A stretch of DNA of 64,000 nucleotides from the NCBI RefSeq assembly GCF_963675165.1, contig NC_087391.1, positions 3,057,001 to 3,121,000 of the forward strand, given 5' to 3'. Both the position numbers and the translations under genes were made by a program. The notes below the pieces were generated by a model. That model searched no databases. It was given only the letters and a program-made list of their open reading frames with translations, and was not told the origin of the DNA. Shown piece by piece: positions 11,475 through 22,244 of the stretch (positions are counted from its first letter, which is position 1; the number at the start of each line of letters is the position of its first letter). Source of the stretch: Halichondria panicea. Taxonomy: Eukaryota; Porifera; Demospongiae; Suberitida; Halichondriidae.

Positions 11475-11675
11475 TTGGTATTATTGGCGGGTACTAATTT
11501 TAGCGGTTTGCTGAGATACTGCATTTGGCGGGTACTAATTTTAGCGATTTTGTTTAATATTACTCTCTAATTGTACGTAATGCTGACGTGTTTGTATTAT
11601 TAGCGAGTGGTTGATTTAGCGAAAAAATGTTAATTCGCTAAATTCGCTAAAATAACAACCCGTTAATAATACCGA
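11475..11675. mobile_element. Short MITE flanked by CCTTAAGG
   Basis: The ends (TTGGTATTATTGGCGGGTAC and the inverse of GTTAATAATACCGA) are inverted over about 31 bp. CCTTAAGG occurs on both sides (11467-11474, 11676-11683): either an 8-bp duplication or a TTAA duplication with matching flanks. The 201-bp body is non-coding. Confidence 0.6.
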
Positions 11676-11879
11676 CCTTAAGGTATTCAATTTAGTGTGT
11701 GTATTGATTGCATGATAATCTTTTGATCTTTTAGGCACCACCCTAAACAAAGATTACATTTAAAATTCAATTCTTTATGGCTGGCTTGTTGGCTGGCGTT
11801 TGTCAGGTTCTGTGCTACTTGTGTGTAAGAACCATTGATTCTAGAGGTGATCTGCTTGGTTGGTAATACTTTTTCTTCT

Positions 11880-12280
11880 CTGTGAAACAATCGTCACTGC
11901 TATCTGCCATGGTACCACCACCATCTTATGGGTCTGAGAAGTCCTACTCACTGTCACTACTATCCAAGATACCCAGGATACCTGTGTACAGAGGCCTCTT
12001 TGTTATTGTTGTACCATAGAATTAATTGTTATAATGTATGTTTGATATTGAATTTATATAAATACAAATTTCACACGAAATTTTAAGCAAATTTTTGATT
12101 GCTAACCTATGGTGATCGGACTTGGTATGGCTTCTGTTGACCTTCGAGAGAAGCCTTGCAAGGTTGTAGCTTACCACAAATTAAATAAGAGTAGAGTAAT
12201 GTGCAGTTGACGCAAATATGCGTCATCCGCGGTTAACAGCTTATTCCTTAATGACGCAAATTTGCGTCAACCGCGGTTAA
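11880..12280 (-). pseudogene. 5' end of a second piggyBac copy (degraded first exon and TIR)
   Basis: This parallels 6240-6714. It has a broken minus-strand first exon (shared AGAGGCCTCTTTGTTATTGT, corresponding to the MTKRPLY start), the ACCTATGGTGAT segment, the TGACGCAAATTTGCGTCA subterminal motif and CCGCGG followed by TTAA at 12277-12280. The last 8 bp of the TIR found in the intact copy are absent. The rest of the element was not found to the left. This copy has single versions of two sequences that are tandemly duplicated at 6488-6515 and 6645-6676. Confidence 0.65.
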
Positions 12281-12457
12281 TTTCAAGCCCTTATGTTCGG
12301 CTAAGTAGGCAGAAAACAAATCATCATGTGGATAGTGGTCATGTGACATAAATGAATGAAATAGAAATCATCATGTGACATGTGACATAAATGAAGTAAA
12401 CAAATCAAATAGAGATGGAAGGTGACAGGACTGCAGGTTAGGCTAACTATTGGGTAC

Positions 12458-12610
12458 TACCCAGAGGAGGTACGACATGCGTGCCTCGATTAGGCTAATT
12501 ACCTCTGCAATAACGTTGAACGTGGGCGTAACCACGCCTTGATTATCTGCCCACGCTCAACGTTATTGCAGAGGTAATTAGCCTCATCGAGGCACGCGTC
12601 CTCTGGGTAC
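12458..12610. repeat. Fold-back inverted repeat
   Basis: Arms at 12458-12530 and about 12541-12610 are nearly perfect inverted copies around a short spacer. Both contain GGCTAATTACCTCTGCAATA or its inverse and CGTGCCTCGAT. Probably a fold-back MITE. No coding content. Confidence 0.72.
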
Positions 12611-12744
12611 TACCTGATTCTTCCAGGTACTACCTCAAAAAGGAATTTCACACTTATTAAAACGGCAATAAAAACGGCAATAAAAAGCAATTGGCAATAG
12701 TGTGCAAAAACAAGAATAAAATGTGAGTGCAACAGCCTATAAAT

Positions 12745-13405
12745 TTAAAGTGGGTACTGCTCAGCTATACTTTCTAAAAGTTTTTCAAGTAAATCCAATG
12801 CTCCAAACCTTCTTCTCCACAGAAACTCAATAAGATATGTGGGGAAGAGGTTACTTGAAGTATTCATGACTCCTTGCTTTCTCATCATTCGTTTAGTGCA
12901 TGACCAATGTCCCTCTACACTCTGGGTGTGAGCCCCGGTCACTGGATCAACGAAGTCGTTCACTGTTTCGTTCACTGTTTGGTGGGTGTATCCAGAGATG
13001 CCAACGTCGAAGTACGCACGCCATTCAGTAGGCTCAACGAAGTCGTTCACTGTTTGGTGGGTGTATCCAGAGATGCCAACGTCGAAGTAGGCACGCCATT
13101 CAGTAGGCACGCCATTCATCAGATATGACAGTTGTTCCAGGCCTGATATAAGTTTGGATTATTGGCATGAGAGTTTGCTTCGTCTTGTCAGGAACGACCA
13201 CCATGAAAGCATTGGATGTTCCTCGCTCTATACCACCAAACACCCAGTGGCCATCCGTGACCCGCCCACGATTGTACACCATATTTATGTACAATTTATT
13301 TATGTACAATTTCTGTTTCAGGGTGAGCAACAGCCTTCTCAAACCCACCCACAACGAGCACAAGAAGAGTGGATGCTCATATGCCAGAGAACAGCAAATC
13401 TTCAA
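12745..13405 (-). pseudogene. Merlin-type (IS1016-like) transposase with internal duplications
   Basis: The DDE transposase core of the eukaryotic Merlin superfamily is clear: VTDGHWVFGGIERGTSNAF with the first catalytic Asp, TTVISDEWRAY with the second, and AHTQSVEGHW with the Glu, followed by FLWRRRFGALDLLEKLLESI and a tail ending AEQYPL. A 75-nt in-frame segment (12947-13033 and 13034-13108) is duplicated, repeating EWRAYFDVGISGYTHQTVND. The first copy also has a 12-bp duplication (12957-12980). A 16-bp duplication at 13086-13117 shifts the frame right after DEWRAY, which splits the gene. The usual N-terminal cysteine cluster was not found upstream; 13320-13405 is unlike the family. Confidence 0.85.
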
Positions 13406-13653
13406 CCAGGCAGCAAGAGGACTTTGATTGGACAGCAGCTGCCCAATGCTATCCCAGCTCGGACGAGATGCCTACATTTGTACATTTGTCAGGCTTCTGC
13501 TCAGCAGTTTCCTGCGCTCTTGCCTGTTGCTCTTGCTCCCTCCTTTCTTGTTTCCTTTTGTTGTTAGTGTCGTGCCGTGCCCATGCGCGGTAAAGGTACA
13601 AAAAACAAATATCGTGCCGGTCCATGACACACACACACACACACTCACACACA

Positions 13654-13699
<46 letters not shown>

Positions 13700-14359
13700 A
13701 AATTGCAACATCACTACGAAGGGACTCGCTTCGCTCGCCCAGCTGGGCATGGCTGTTCAAGTGTCGGGTCACGCCCAGCTATGTTGCACAAATTTACATT
13801 TGAAACTGTATGTACATCTTCTTCACCATGCAATCATGTACACTATGCAAGTAGAGAGTATCGTTTGCATGTACACTTCACCATGCAAATTCACCATGGA
13901 GATCGCATGTACACCGAGTATCATTTGCTTCACCATGCAAATGAGAGAATCATTTGCATGTACACCTTCACCATGACCATGCAAATAATTGCATGTACAA
14001 CGTAAATCACTTTAGTACTAAATAAAAAAAGGTGGGGTTGTAACCTGTGTGTGTGTGTGCTCAGGTAGGTTAAGGTTACGGTACAGTGTTTCTCCAAACC
14101 TTGTATGAATCAAAACTAAATGCAATGTGAACGTTGCTAGGATTGTCAGGAAAAGAAATTTGGCGTCCAATCATTTTTGTTTTGGTAGCCAATCCTTTCA
14201 CATTGTGTGCATTTTTTGCAGGTTATGTGTTTAAGGGAGCAAACACGCAAGTGTTGGATGTGTGGGTGGAAGTATTCCAAGTTATTCATGACCAGCAGAT
14301 AAAGACCAATGACTGTGTATTTACCCAACCTGTATTTCGATTTTAAAATTCCTTATCAA
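13406..14359. other. Gene-poor stretch with (CA)n and short octamer-rich repeats
   Basis: 13626-13696 is a (CA)n microsatellite with two CT interruptions. 13812-13998 holds several scattered copies of TTTGCATGTACA and CACCATGCAAAT in both orientations. Open frames here are low-complexity or lack recognisable motifs. 14105-14150 is an inverted partial match to 14430-14500. Confidence 0.5.
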
Positions 14360-15240
14360 CAGTAGGCCACTCGACTGTACATGTTCATGACGTTGTAACG
14401 GATTGGAGTTATGCATTGTTTCTTCGCTTTTTCTTTTCCTGGCAACTAGCAACGTTCACATTGCAAATGTTTAGTGTTGATTCCCTTTCTTTTTTCATAC
14501 AGTAGTACAATTATAAATTAATGTGACGTTGATTATCGTCCTGTAATATTTAAGTGGTCGTTGGACAGAATTATATTATACCCAGGCCGCACTTCACTCA
14601 GGGCCTTCTTTTCTCGTGAAATACCTATGAGGATGAAACCTATGAGGAACATCAAGAAGCAAGAGAAGTTCAAAAAGAGAAGACAGGACTGGAATAAACA
14701 TTATTTTTATTCAGTCATTTATCTATGATAAAAATAATGGCAGCCATGTTTATACTACTTCCAAGTGCAAAAGCCTATGTCAGTGCATACGTCTAGCATA
14801 CCTGAACTGGAGCTGAGCTGAAGAAAGGTGACGCCCTCCTCATAAGTTGCCTTGTGCGTTGCTGTGGCAGTTAAGAAAAGTGGAGCCTGAGAGGTCATCT
14901 GCCTCTTGGAAGCGAACGCAATTCTGAGAAAAACGCCCATGGTCCGGGTTCTAGTCGACTAGAGTGTATCTAGAATCTTCTGAACATGTCTGTACAAGGA
15001 GGAAATGCTTTCCAAGAATGTTACTCACTCACTCACTCACTCACTCACTCACTCACTCACTCACTCACTCAGTCAGTCAGACGAAACGCGGTGAAATATG
15101 AAAATATATATATAGTGCAATTTTTCAAATATCAATAGTATTGCATGAGAGACTATAATTTCACACCAGCTATCTGTCAACTCAGTTTCTTGCAGTCTAA
15201 ACACGAGTCAAAATTTGCAATAATTGAAAACACACTATTA
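14360..15240. repeat. ~0.9-kb dispersed repeat, copy 1
   Basis: Parallels 19560-20520 in the same orientation. Shared landmarks: TACATGTTCATGACGTTGTA, AACGGATTGGAGTTATGC, GAGAGGTCATCTGCCTC, a CACT/CTTA tetranucleotide microsatellite (here 15027-15070), GTCAGTCAGAC and CAGTTTCTTG. Divergence is substantial. The 5-kb between the copies contains a Mutator-like transposase remnant, so the repeats may be ends of one composite element or a segmental duplication. Confidence 0.65.
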
Positions 15241-15624
15241 TTATTTGTACATTCCTGTGGCATATAATGGCCCTTGTGGTCTTGTAGTATTGTACACAAC
15301 TATGCTAGCAGCACTGTAGTACTAGGTAAGTAGGTAAGTAGGTATTATTTGATTACCATGTTCAGTGATAGATGAATTATGATGATTTTATGATGATGAT
15401 TATGATGATGTGTTGGTTGATCCCTGATACCACCATTAGTATAATAAAAGTTCCTTAATTTTGATAGTTGTAGTTCCCATCACCTATTGTCTCTGTTGAT
15501 ACGCTCGATGTGAATGTCTTTGTTTGTTCGTAGTACGAAATCACACCATTGTGTGTACATTTGACATTGTATTCTTTGTTTCAGTTGTATGTTATTTTAG
15601 CAGAAAAAGGATTTTTAATCTCAA
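15241..15624. other. Non-coding AT-rich spacer with ATGATG repeats
   Basis: Holds a GATGATTTTATGATGATGAT-type repeat (15370-15415) and a duplicated TAGGTAAG near 15325. No gene recognised. Confidence 0.4.
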
Positions 15625-17045
15625 CTAGTCCTTGGGTCGTGGAGTCGCAATTGTTGTGCTCTGAAATGAACAAGCCACATGTCGCAAGCCACATGTTGAT
15701 GTGTTGTTTGTTCTTCCTTGTTCTTCCTTTTCTGAGCCATAACGTGTAGCTTCGTTAGCTTCGTTGCCTCTAAATGTGCTGTACAGTACTAGTACTATTC
15801 CTCCCACTCTCGATGCTGTAATTCTTTTCCTTCTCTCATACTTCCACTCTGCCTGTTGTCTTGTTTTCTTCTCAATTGTTTGTGCTTCTTCGCGACCACT
15901 TTTGTCTGGTAAAAAGCTGTGTGTACTTGCTTTTTCGTCTTTGTTCTTTTGCTTCATTTGTTCCTTTTCTCTTTCTGTCATTAGAGACTGTCTTAGCAGA
16001 ACGTTCTCTGTTCCTCAGGTCTGTGGTCCCCATTTTCTTCCAAGGTTCTGCCTAAGCCCTGCTCCCATGCAAGAGCCACTCTGTGATCAATTGATGACCT
16101 TCCCACCGTCAAATTTAGCAGCATCCAACATTCTGTTGTCTCGTTTCCTATCAGCTGAGATGCTTTGCTCACAAGTCGATTTAGTTGTACCTGAATGTCA
16201 TGGTAAAGTCGTGGGTCCACGTTTGTTGATGTGTGTCCACCTTGTCGAGCTTCCAATCGTACCATCGGATCGTCATCAACAGTTTCACTCTCTTGTGTAG
16301 TAACTTACACTTGCCTCAATTAATGTTATGTTTTTATTCTGTAGGTCTGAACTCACCATCAAGCACGTCATCATTGTCTTCGCTGGAAGTTGACGGTTGA
16401 GATGTGGACTGAGTGAGGATATTGTTGCGGATGAGAGCTTGTCTTGTGCTGTAGCTTGTCTTGTGCTGTCTTACAAAAGTCAGGGCTGCAGTCATCGTGA
16501 AAGCCAAAACAAGTCCATTCTGCAAGTCACCATTCTGCAAGTCACGTTTGAGTGATATCAGGGCCTTCTTCGGGTCGCTCTCCGTACTCCTCATCCTGAT
16601 TGCAGCTCGAGCAGCAGACACTTTCTAGCGTAAGTCCACCAGTTCCCTGCATCTCGGTAACACTTGCAAGCGCTTCTTGATGGCATGTCCCCACCCTGGA
16701 ACATTCTGTATGAGCGTAGGATGCACAGAACTATCTCCGACACAGAACTATCTCCGTCTCCTATAAAGTCTATGTACCGCACATGCTCTCCATTTCAGAA
16801 GATGAGTTGCGGAAACGGCATGGCAGTACTTATTTCGCACACGCCGCCGATAATGATGGCAACACCTGAGTTTGCATTGTAGGAGTGCCCTGCTTTGGCC
16901 ATTAAATTTTGCTCTCCGATATTTCTCTCAGTTGAGATGAAGCTCGCTTTTGTCATAGTGGGAATTCCCATTTGCTCCTCCAGCTGAGAATGACCACCCC
17001 CCGTAGCCATCTGCCCCCACACCGCAGCAAGATTGCACTCCCACC
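15625..17045 (-). pseudogene. Mutator-like transposase with C-terminal YqaJ-type nuclease start, broken
   Basis: Blocks read in order on the minus strand. WECNLAAVWGQMATGGGHSQ and PTMTKASFISTERNIGEQ (17045-16900) match the start of the invertebrate Mutator-like transposase domain. HSYNANSGVAIIIG follows, but the segment that should carry the first catalytic Asp between GEQ and HSYN is missing. YIDFIGDGDSSVSE (16770) carries the next Asp. Then come ARAAIRMRSTESDP and SKASQLIGNETTECWMLL, and near 15850 RQQAEWKYERRKRITASRVG, typical of the start of a YqaJ exonuclease domain, after which it degrades. Tandem duplications of 17 bp (16436-16469), 15 bp (near 16520) and 17 bp (near 16735) contribute to the breaks. 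Confidence 0.75.
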
Positions 17046-17708
17046 TAAAAACAGAAAGTCTTTATGATTTGTGTGCATGTTTATGGAATAACCCTTAACT
17101 TTCTTTGATGTGTTCCAATTGCCTTCAAGATTGAAGCCAGTCCATCTCTACTCTCTCCACACAAAGAAATTGAGCGTTGTGTCAGGTAAGGTACTATTGA
17201 AGTTTATCTAAATGTTTCCTATTAATTTTGTTTTTTGCTCCACTGTTTTTGTCAGCACCGGTACCGGTCATGGACCACTTCTTCACATACACATGCCCAT
17301 TTTTGATTTTGTTTTCCTTATTCCCCATCTCATAGATCTCATAGAAAAGCTCTCTTTTGTATGCATCTATGTTTTCAATGTCCCCGCTGCGTTGGTAGCT
17401 TAGATTAGATTACTTTTGTCGTCAAAATTTAGTTCTATCTATTTATATGAAGGAAGCGACACGAAGAGAAATGTTGAAAATTGTTAAGCCAGCCGTAGCT
17501 AGCCTTCCGTTTATAAAGAAATCGAGCGTAGTTTACCACCTACTCGTGGCTTTGTGTCGCCGTATCTATCTGTCAAGAAACCTTGCTTGAAGTGCCTATT
17601 CTCACATAAAATGACAACAAAAATTGATATCCTCTGTCCCTCTGTCTCTGTCTCATTCATGTATCTGCCCAGTTTGATTGTCCTCTTGCTTGTACAGATA
17701 TCTTCATC
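17046..17708. other. Spacer; possible upstream exon of the Mutator-like gene
   Basis: A CAGGTAAGG-like site near 17181 and a short open stretch around 17105-17180 could be an upstream exon, but no motif supports this. The rest is AT-rich with no recognised gene. Confidence 0.25.
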
Positions 17709-19113
17709 ATGTCTATTTACTATCAGTGCAGTGGATCTGGACCAACTGCACCTCAGAACAAACGTGTCTTTCCATTTTATATACGTGGACGTTGGGCAGC
17801 TGTACAAGGGGGTGGATATCTAGGAGATGTCCTTGTTGGTGTGCCTCACAGGATGTATTATCACCTGGCCATCAACTGCCATCAACTACATCCCACCTCC
17901 TGGGTATTCACTCCTTTGGAGGCACAAGCTGGTCAAAGTAAGATATCAATAAAACTACACAACTTACTGTATAGGACCATAAAGTATCCAGTGTTGTACC
18001 TGACGGAAGTGGTCGGCATGACTGTGGAAGGATTGTTTTCCGAGGTGTTTGCCCGTGGAATATGTACAATTGTATACACCAGTAATCAAGCCCTTCGCTG
18101 GACATTTCCCGTTCCAGTCCATGCCATATTTGGTGGCAGCACTGATTGGTAACAATCCCAGGCCAGGGTTTGAGAACGTATTTCAACACATCTAAACTAG
18201 AGTGAGATTGATATCAAAACTCTACGAAACAATTGCCAGCCAATACAATGAGGCCGTGTTTGGTGGAGAGGGCCAAGTGGATTGCAGACTAAGACTAATC
18301 CCCTGGTTAGCCGTATTAGCCGTATCGTTGAAAACCGGCTCATCATTAAGGTATAGGTATATCGTTAACAGCACATGTGGTATTTTTATATGGACTGCAG
18401 GTTCCATCAGCCGACATCGTTGGGTACGGACTTAGGCTAGTTGACGAAATGTATCAGCTGTATCAGCCGCTTCGTTTGTGTTACACTGGTGCCTTACAGC
18501 GAGCTGGTGTATCGAGGCAAGTTATTTTGGCGACCGTAATGTTGGCTGCTAAAAGGTAGCCGAGGCTGAACAATTATAATATTTTGTACGCAGAGCGAGC
18601 ACTCCATACGCACTCTTTGCGAGTTCAGCCGTACTTTCACAAGAAACGGCTATACTTAGGCGGCGACCTCAGCCTCGCTGGCTCTGGCCTCAAGGTAATG
18701 CTAGTCAGCTGGGCCAAGGTATGGTTCCCCGTGACTGGTGTCAAACGGCACTGCAAGGAGGTCATTATCAACCTTTTGAAGTTCTTTGGAACTTGCTGCC
18801 CATCGCAGATCTCAGTGTTCGCTGCCGAAAGGCTGCTGATTGCAAGAGAGTGGCAAAATTAAGTGCCACGTCTATTGTTTATAAGCACGCACATTATAAC
18901 AGCCAATATTATCATAGGCACGTGTTGGCTCAGGAATACGTTCGAACCGCGTTTGACCGACGTAGGTTAGAATTGTCATCCAGAGTCAGCATCACCTGTG
19001 ATATGCTATTCTCCGAAGTAGCAAGGCTACTCAGCAATGAGTACTTGCTGCTTCCCCTACGAGCGACACACAACGGGAAACTGTCCTACACAAAGGACAG
19101 ATACGAGTATTGA
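17709..19113 (+). CDS. Unrecognised plus-strand coding segments
   Basis: Open frames look protein-like but match no family I recognise. 17709-17938 begins MSIYYQCSGSGPTAPQNKRV and ends at a GTAAGATAT donor. 18401-18559 contains GYGLRLVDEMYQLYQPLRL after a CTGCAG acceptor. 18721-19113 contains ATSIVYKHAHYNSQYYHRHV and ends with stop after DRYEY. The 19037-19270 frame (LQCEKLLGLARGTTKKRGNK) overlaps it in another phase and lies in an inverted repeat arm. Phases between segments do not join cleanly, so this may be a decayed gene or several exons. It lies between the two copies of the dispersed repeat and may belong to the same element. No function proposed. Confidence 0.3.
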
Positions 19114-19114
19114 T

Positions 19115-19712
19115 CGCTGCAACACTAACCTTATCCGACTAGAAAAACATTTGCAATGTGAAAAATTGCTAGGATTGGCCAGGGGAACCACAAAAAAGCG
19201 TGGGAACAAGAAATCAGACGAGAGCATAACTCCAATCCGTTACAACGTCAATCACATGTATATACTGGTAGTTTTCCCATGTTTTCCCAGCCAATATGCC
19301 ACGCAATTTTTACTGGTGGAGTGATGACCAATCCCTATATATATTTATTATACATCCATTTTAGAATGTGGGGCACATAATCATGATGATTTGTGATGAA
19401 TTGATGTTCCTAATACATGCAGTGTTGAGCACAGGTACACACAGTCCATCCATGCGTAGTAACATGCACGGACCGTACTGGTGACTGCATGGAATGATGT
19501 GGTGGATGGAAGCTGATAGGTGGATCTGGAACACAGTCTATTATTTAATATACTATGTATTGTACATGTTCATGACGTTGTAACGGATTGGAGTTATGCT
19601 CTCGTCTGATTTCTTGTTCCCACGCTTTTTTGTGGTTCCCCTGGCCAATCCTAGCAATTTTTCACATTGCAAATGTTTTTCTAGTCGGATTCCCTTTCTT
19701 TTTCAGTACAGT
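19115..19712. repeat. Inverted repeat, ~150-bp arms
   Basis: 19115-19275 and 19560-19712 are inverted copies: CCGACTAGAAAAACATTTGC versus its inverse, and AACTCCAATCCGTTACAACG versus CGTTGTAACGGATTGGAGTT. The spacer is about 285 bp. A shorter inverted version exists in the other dispersed copy (14105-14150 with 14430-14500), suggesting the palindrome belongs to the repeat family. Confidence 0.7.
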
Positions 19713-20520
19713 TTACGTATCATGACATGCATAAAGTGGAACGTCAAGAGGCAGTACAAGAAGAGAAGACAGGACTAATCAGATATCTTCTGGAATATCT
19801 CTGGACTAATAATTATAGTATAATGAGTAATAATTTATTGCTTGATAATTATGTTGAATTTGCGAATCAGTATTAAATGACAGCCATTTTAAGAGCATGA
19901 TATCTAGCCAGTGCATATAGCATGCCTGTCAGAGAAAGGGAGCTAGAGCTGAACAGTGTGAAGAAAAGGAACACCTCAGGCTCTGGAAAAGCACTGCTGC
20001 ACTGATTTTAGGCGCACGGTTTATTAGCCACGCCTATCTATTATTCCACAACGCAATTGCTGAGTCATTAAAGATGGCGGAATTGTCTAGGTAAGAGAAA
20101 TAGAGACTGAGAGGTCATCTGCCTCGTGGAAGCAATCGCAAATCTGAAGAAGCGCTTTGTAATCCAGGTTGTAGTCGTTTGGAAACCCTGTGCAGAATGT
20201 CCTGGAGATGGCTGTACTTGGAGTAAATGCTGGGCAAGAAACTTACTTACTTACTCACTTACTTACTTAGTCAGTCAGACAAAGAGCGGTGAAACGTCGA
20301 AATAGTGCAATTTTTAAAATGAAAATATTCATTCATTAAAATGTTTATGGATTATGAAATGAGAGATACAAAGAGAGAAAAGGCTAAATAAACTATCTGT
20401 TCAGCCAGTTTCTTGATGTGGCCTTTCCCTGCAGAGATAGAACAGTTTGAACATGAGTCAAAATAATTGAAATATTGCTAAACACGGGCAAACCCACTGC
20501 CAATCCTATGTAAAACCTAC
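19560..20520. repeat. ~0.9-kb dispersed repeat, copy 2
   Basis: Counterpart of 14360-15240, in the same order and orientation, including the CTTA-type microsatellite (20241-20270) and GTCAGTCAGAC. The right part runs into the minus-strand frame at 20393-20641. Confidence 0.65.
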
Positions 20521-20641
20521 TGGTTTTACTAATACTCTCAGTGACCGCCAAAGTACTCCTAAACGAACGCATCCAGTGGACATCTTCGGAGACAAGCGTC
20601 GAGCAATTACCATCTTGGTCGATTACGTCGGCACTAGACAA
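20393..20641 (-). CDS. Short minus-strand frame with one hydrophobic segment
   Basis: 82 codons, unrecognised. The middle (FYIGLAVGLPVFSNISIILT) is hydrophobic and could be a membrane segment, followed by a short basic end (GKATSRNWLNR). The related region near 15170-15235 keeps part of this tail in the other dispersed copy, so it may be the last exon of a gene whose 3' end was duplicated. Evidence is weak; it could be a chance frame. Confidence 0.25.
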   Translation of the reverse strand: MSSADVIDQDGNCSTLVSEDVHWMRSFRSTLAVTESISKTSRFYIGLAVGLPVFSNISIILTHVQTVLSLQGKATSRNWLNR

Positions 20642-20989
20642 CCTCTCCTTGACTTGTTGCCTGCTATCGCTTTCCTGTCACTAGCTATGGAACAACTGGG
20701 AGAGGAAGTACTAAAAGACGCTGCTAATATTAGCAGATTTAGATCAGAGAGGCATCGTTGTAAAGTCGATGTCTGCGGGGTGGACCGGACCACCTCCATA
20801 AAACAAAAAAAGGGGGGTGAGAGTGAGAGGGCCATTAGCGTGAGAGGGCTATTGGTGACAGCCAAAATGAACAGAAAAAGGGAGTGTGAGGGGGCGGTGT
20901 GAGGGGGCTATTGGCGACAGCCTCCATAGCCAAAATGAACGAGATAAGGCCGTCCTCATGGGTTGTAACAAGAAACTTTCGGGTAGGTT

Positions 20990-21530
20990 TTTTGTTGGTC
21001 ACAGCGAAGTGGCCACAGCCTGGTGTCAGGTACATACCAGAAGCACAGTTCCGTTCCAACAATTTTCAAATTTGGGTTCTGAATGATTACATTTTTTCCA
21101 AGTTTTTTAAACTTTGTTGAAACTTTGGCCACAGCCTGCACATACCAGAAGCACAGTTCCGTTCCAACAATTTTCAAATTTGGGTTCTGAATGGTTACAT
21201 TTTTTCCAAGTTTTTTAAACTTTGCGGAAACGATTGGCCACAGCCTGGTGTCACCCAGTTCAGGTACATACAGTTCAAATTTGGGTTCTGAATGGTTACA
21301 TTTTTTCCAAGTTTTTTAAACTTTGTTGAAACGGTCTGAAACTTTAGCCACAGCCTGGTGTCAGGTACATACATACCAGAAGCACAGTTCCTTTCCAACA
21401 ATTTTCAAATTTGGGTTCTGAATGGTTACATTTTTTCCAAGTTTTTTAAACTTTGTTGAAACGGTCTGAAACTTAGGCCACAGCACGGTACATACCAGAA
21501 GCACAGTTCCTTTCCAACAATTTTCAAATT
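20990..21530. repeat. Tandem repeat, ~110-bp unit, about five copies
   Basis: Each unit contains ACATACCAGAAGCACAGTTC, CAACAATTTTCAAATTTGGG, GGTTACATTTTTTCCAAG and TTTTTTAAACTTTG. The last, partial copy runs directly into the telomere-like block. Open frames across it are by-products of the repeat. Confidence 0.8.
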
Positions 21531-21555
21531 TAGGGTTAGGGTTAGGGTTAGGGCC
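21531..21555 (+). repeat. Short interstitial telomere-like block (TTAGGG)n
   Basis: About four TTAGGG units at the junction between the ~110-bp tandem repeat and a GTCCC-rich stretch; another AGGGTTAGGG occurs near 21611. Metazoan telomeric motif, but far too short for a chromosome end and with unique sequence on both sides. Confidence 0.75.
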
Positions 21556-22040
21556 ATGGCCACTGGGGTGGGGCTATCCCCCAAGACAGCGTAATAGTAC
21601 CCTCAGGCCATAGGGTTAGGGCCAGGGCGTCCATTTTGGGTCAAAAACGACCATTTTGGGTCCAAACGCGACCCAAATGTGACCCCGTCCTGTCCCGTCC
21701 CTTTATGGACCCTGCCGACCATTTGCCAGCGACCGTCAGAGGTCGACAAAAACCAATTATTGTTTTTTCGTCCCAAAATTTTCCCGTGAAGTTTCTCCGA
21801 CCCTTTAGGGATGTGGGAAAAATTGTCCCGTCCCTAAATTTGTTGCGTCCCAAAATTTTAAGTTTCCCCGACCCTCCCGTCACATTTCTGAATTGTTTCA
21901 ACTACCATAAGTATGTCAAAACAAGAATAGGATCAATAACGGAGGAATGATCGAATGGCAGCAATAAGGTAAGAGTGAAAAACAATAAATGAGTGTTATA
22001 ATTCCCAAGTGGCAGCAGTAAGCTAAGCTGCAGTAACTAA
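21556..22040. repeat. GTCCC-rich low-complexity stretch
   Basis: 21600-21890 repeats GTCCC, CGACCC and CCCAAAATTTT motifs irregularly. A related GTCCC-rich stretch lies at 30955-31205. The remainder is ordinary AT-rich sequence. No gene recognised. Confidence 0.5.
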
Positions 22041-22244
22041 TTGTTCTTATATTTGATCAATGAATGTTCTTCTTGCTCCTGTCAAGATTATGATCCTGAA
22101 GAAACTGCCCACATGTCAGCAGGCTGGGAGTATAGTTTGAAGCTACGTAACTGTCAAAGTATAGGGAGATTGTCTCCGTCTCGTCGTCTGTGTACTTGTT
22201 GTACTTGTTGTCTTCGTATCCGAAGTAGGTGTCTTTGGAGCTCT

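Noticed and set aside
13428-13976. Long open frames on both strands around 13.45-13.98 kb
   Set aside because: They are driven by the (CA)n microsatellite (TH/VC runs) and repeated octamers, with no protein features outside it.
12745-17045. Bacterial gene transfer, suggested by IS1016-like and YqaJ-like domains
   Set aside because: Both domains are well known in eukaryotic Merlin and Mutator-like/YqaJ transposons, and base composition matches the surroundings.
21531-21555. Chromosome end
   Set aside because: Only about four TTAGGG units, with non-telomeric sequence continuing on both sides.
21636-21950. Frames in the GTCCC-rich stretch
   Set aside because: Low-complexity composition; the same pentamers generate frames on both strands.
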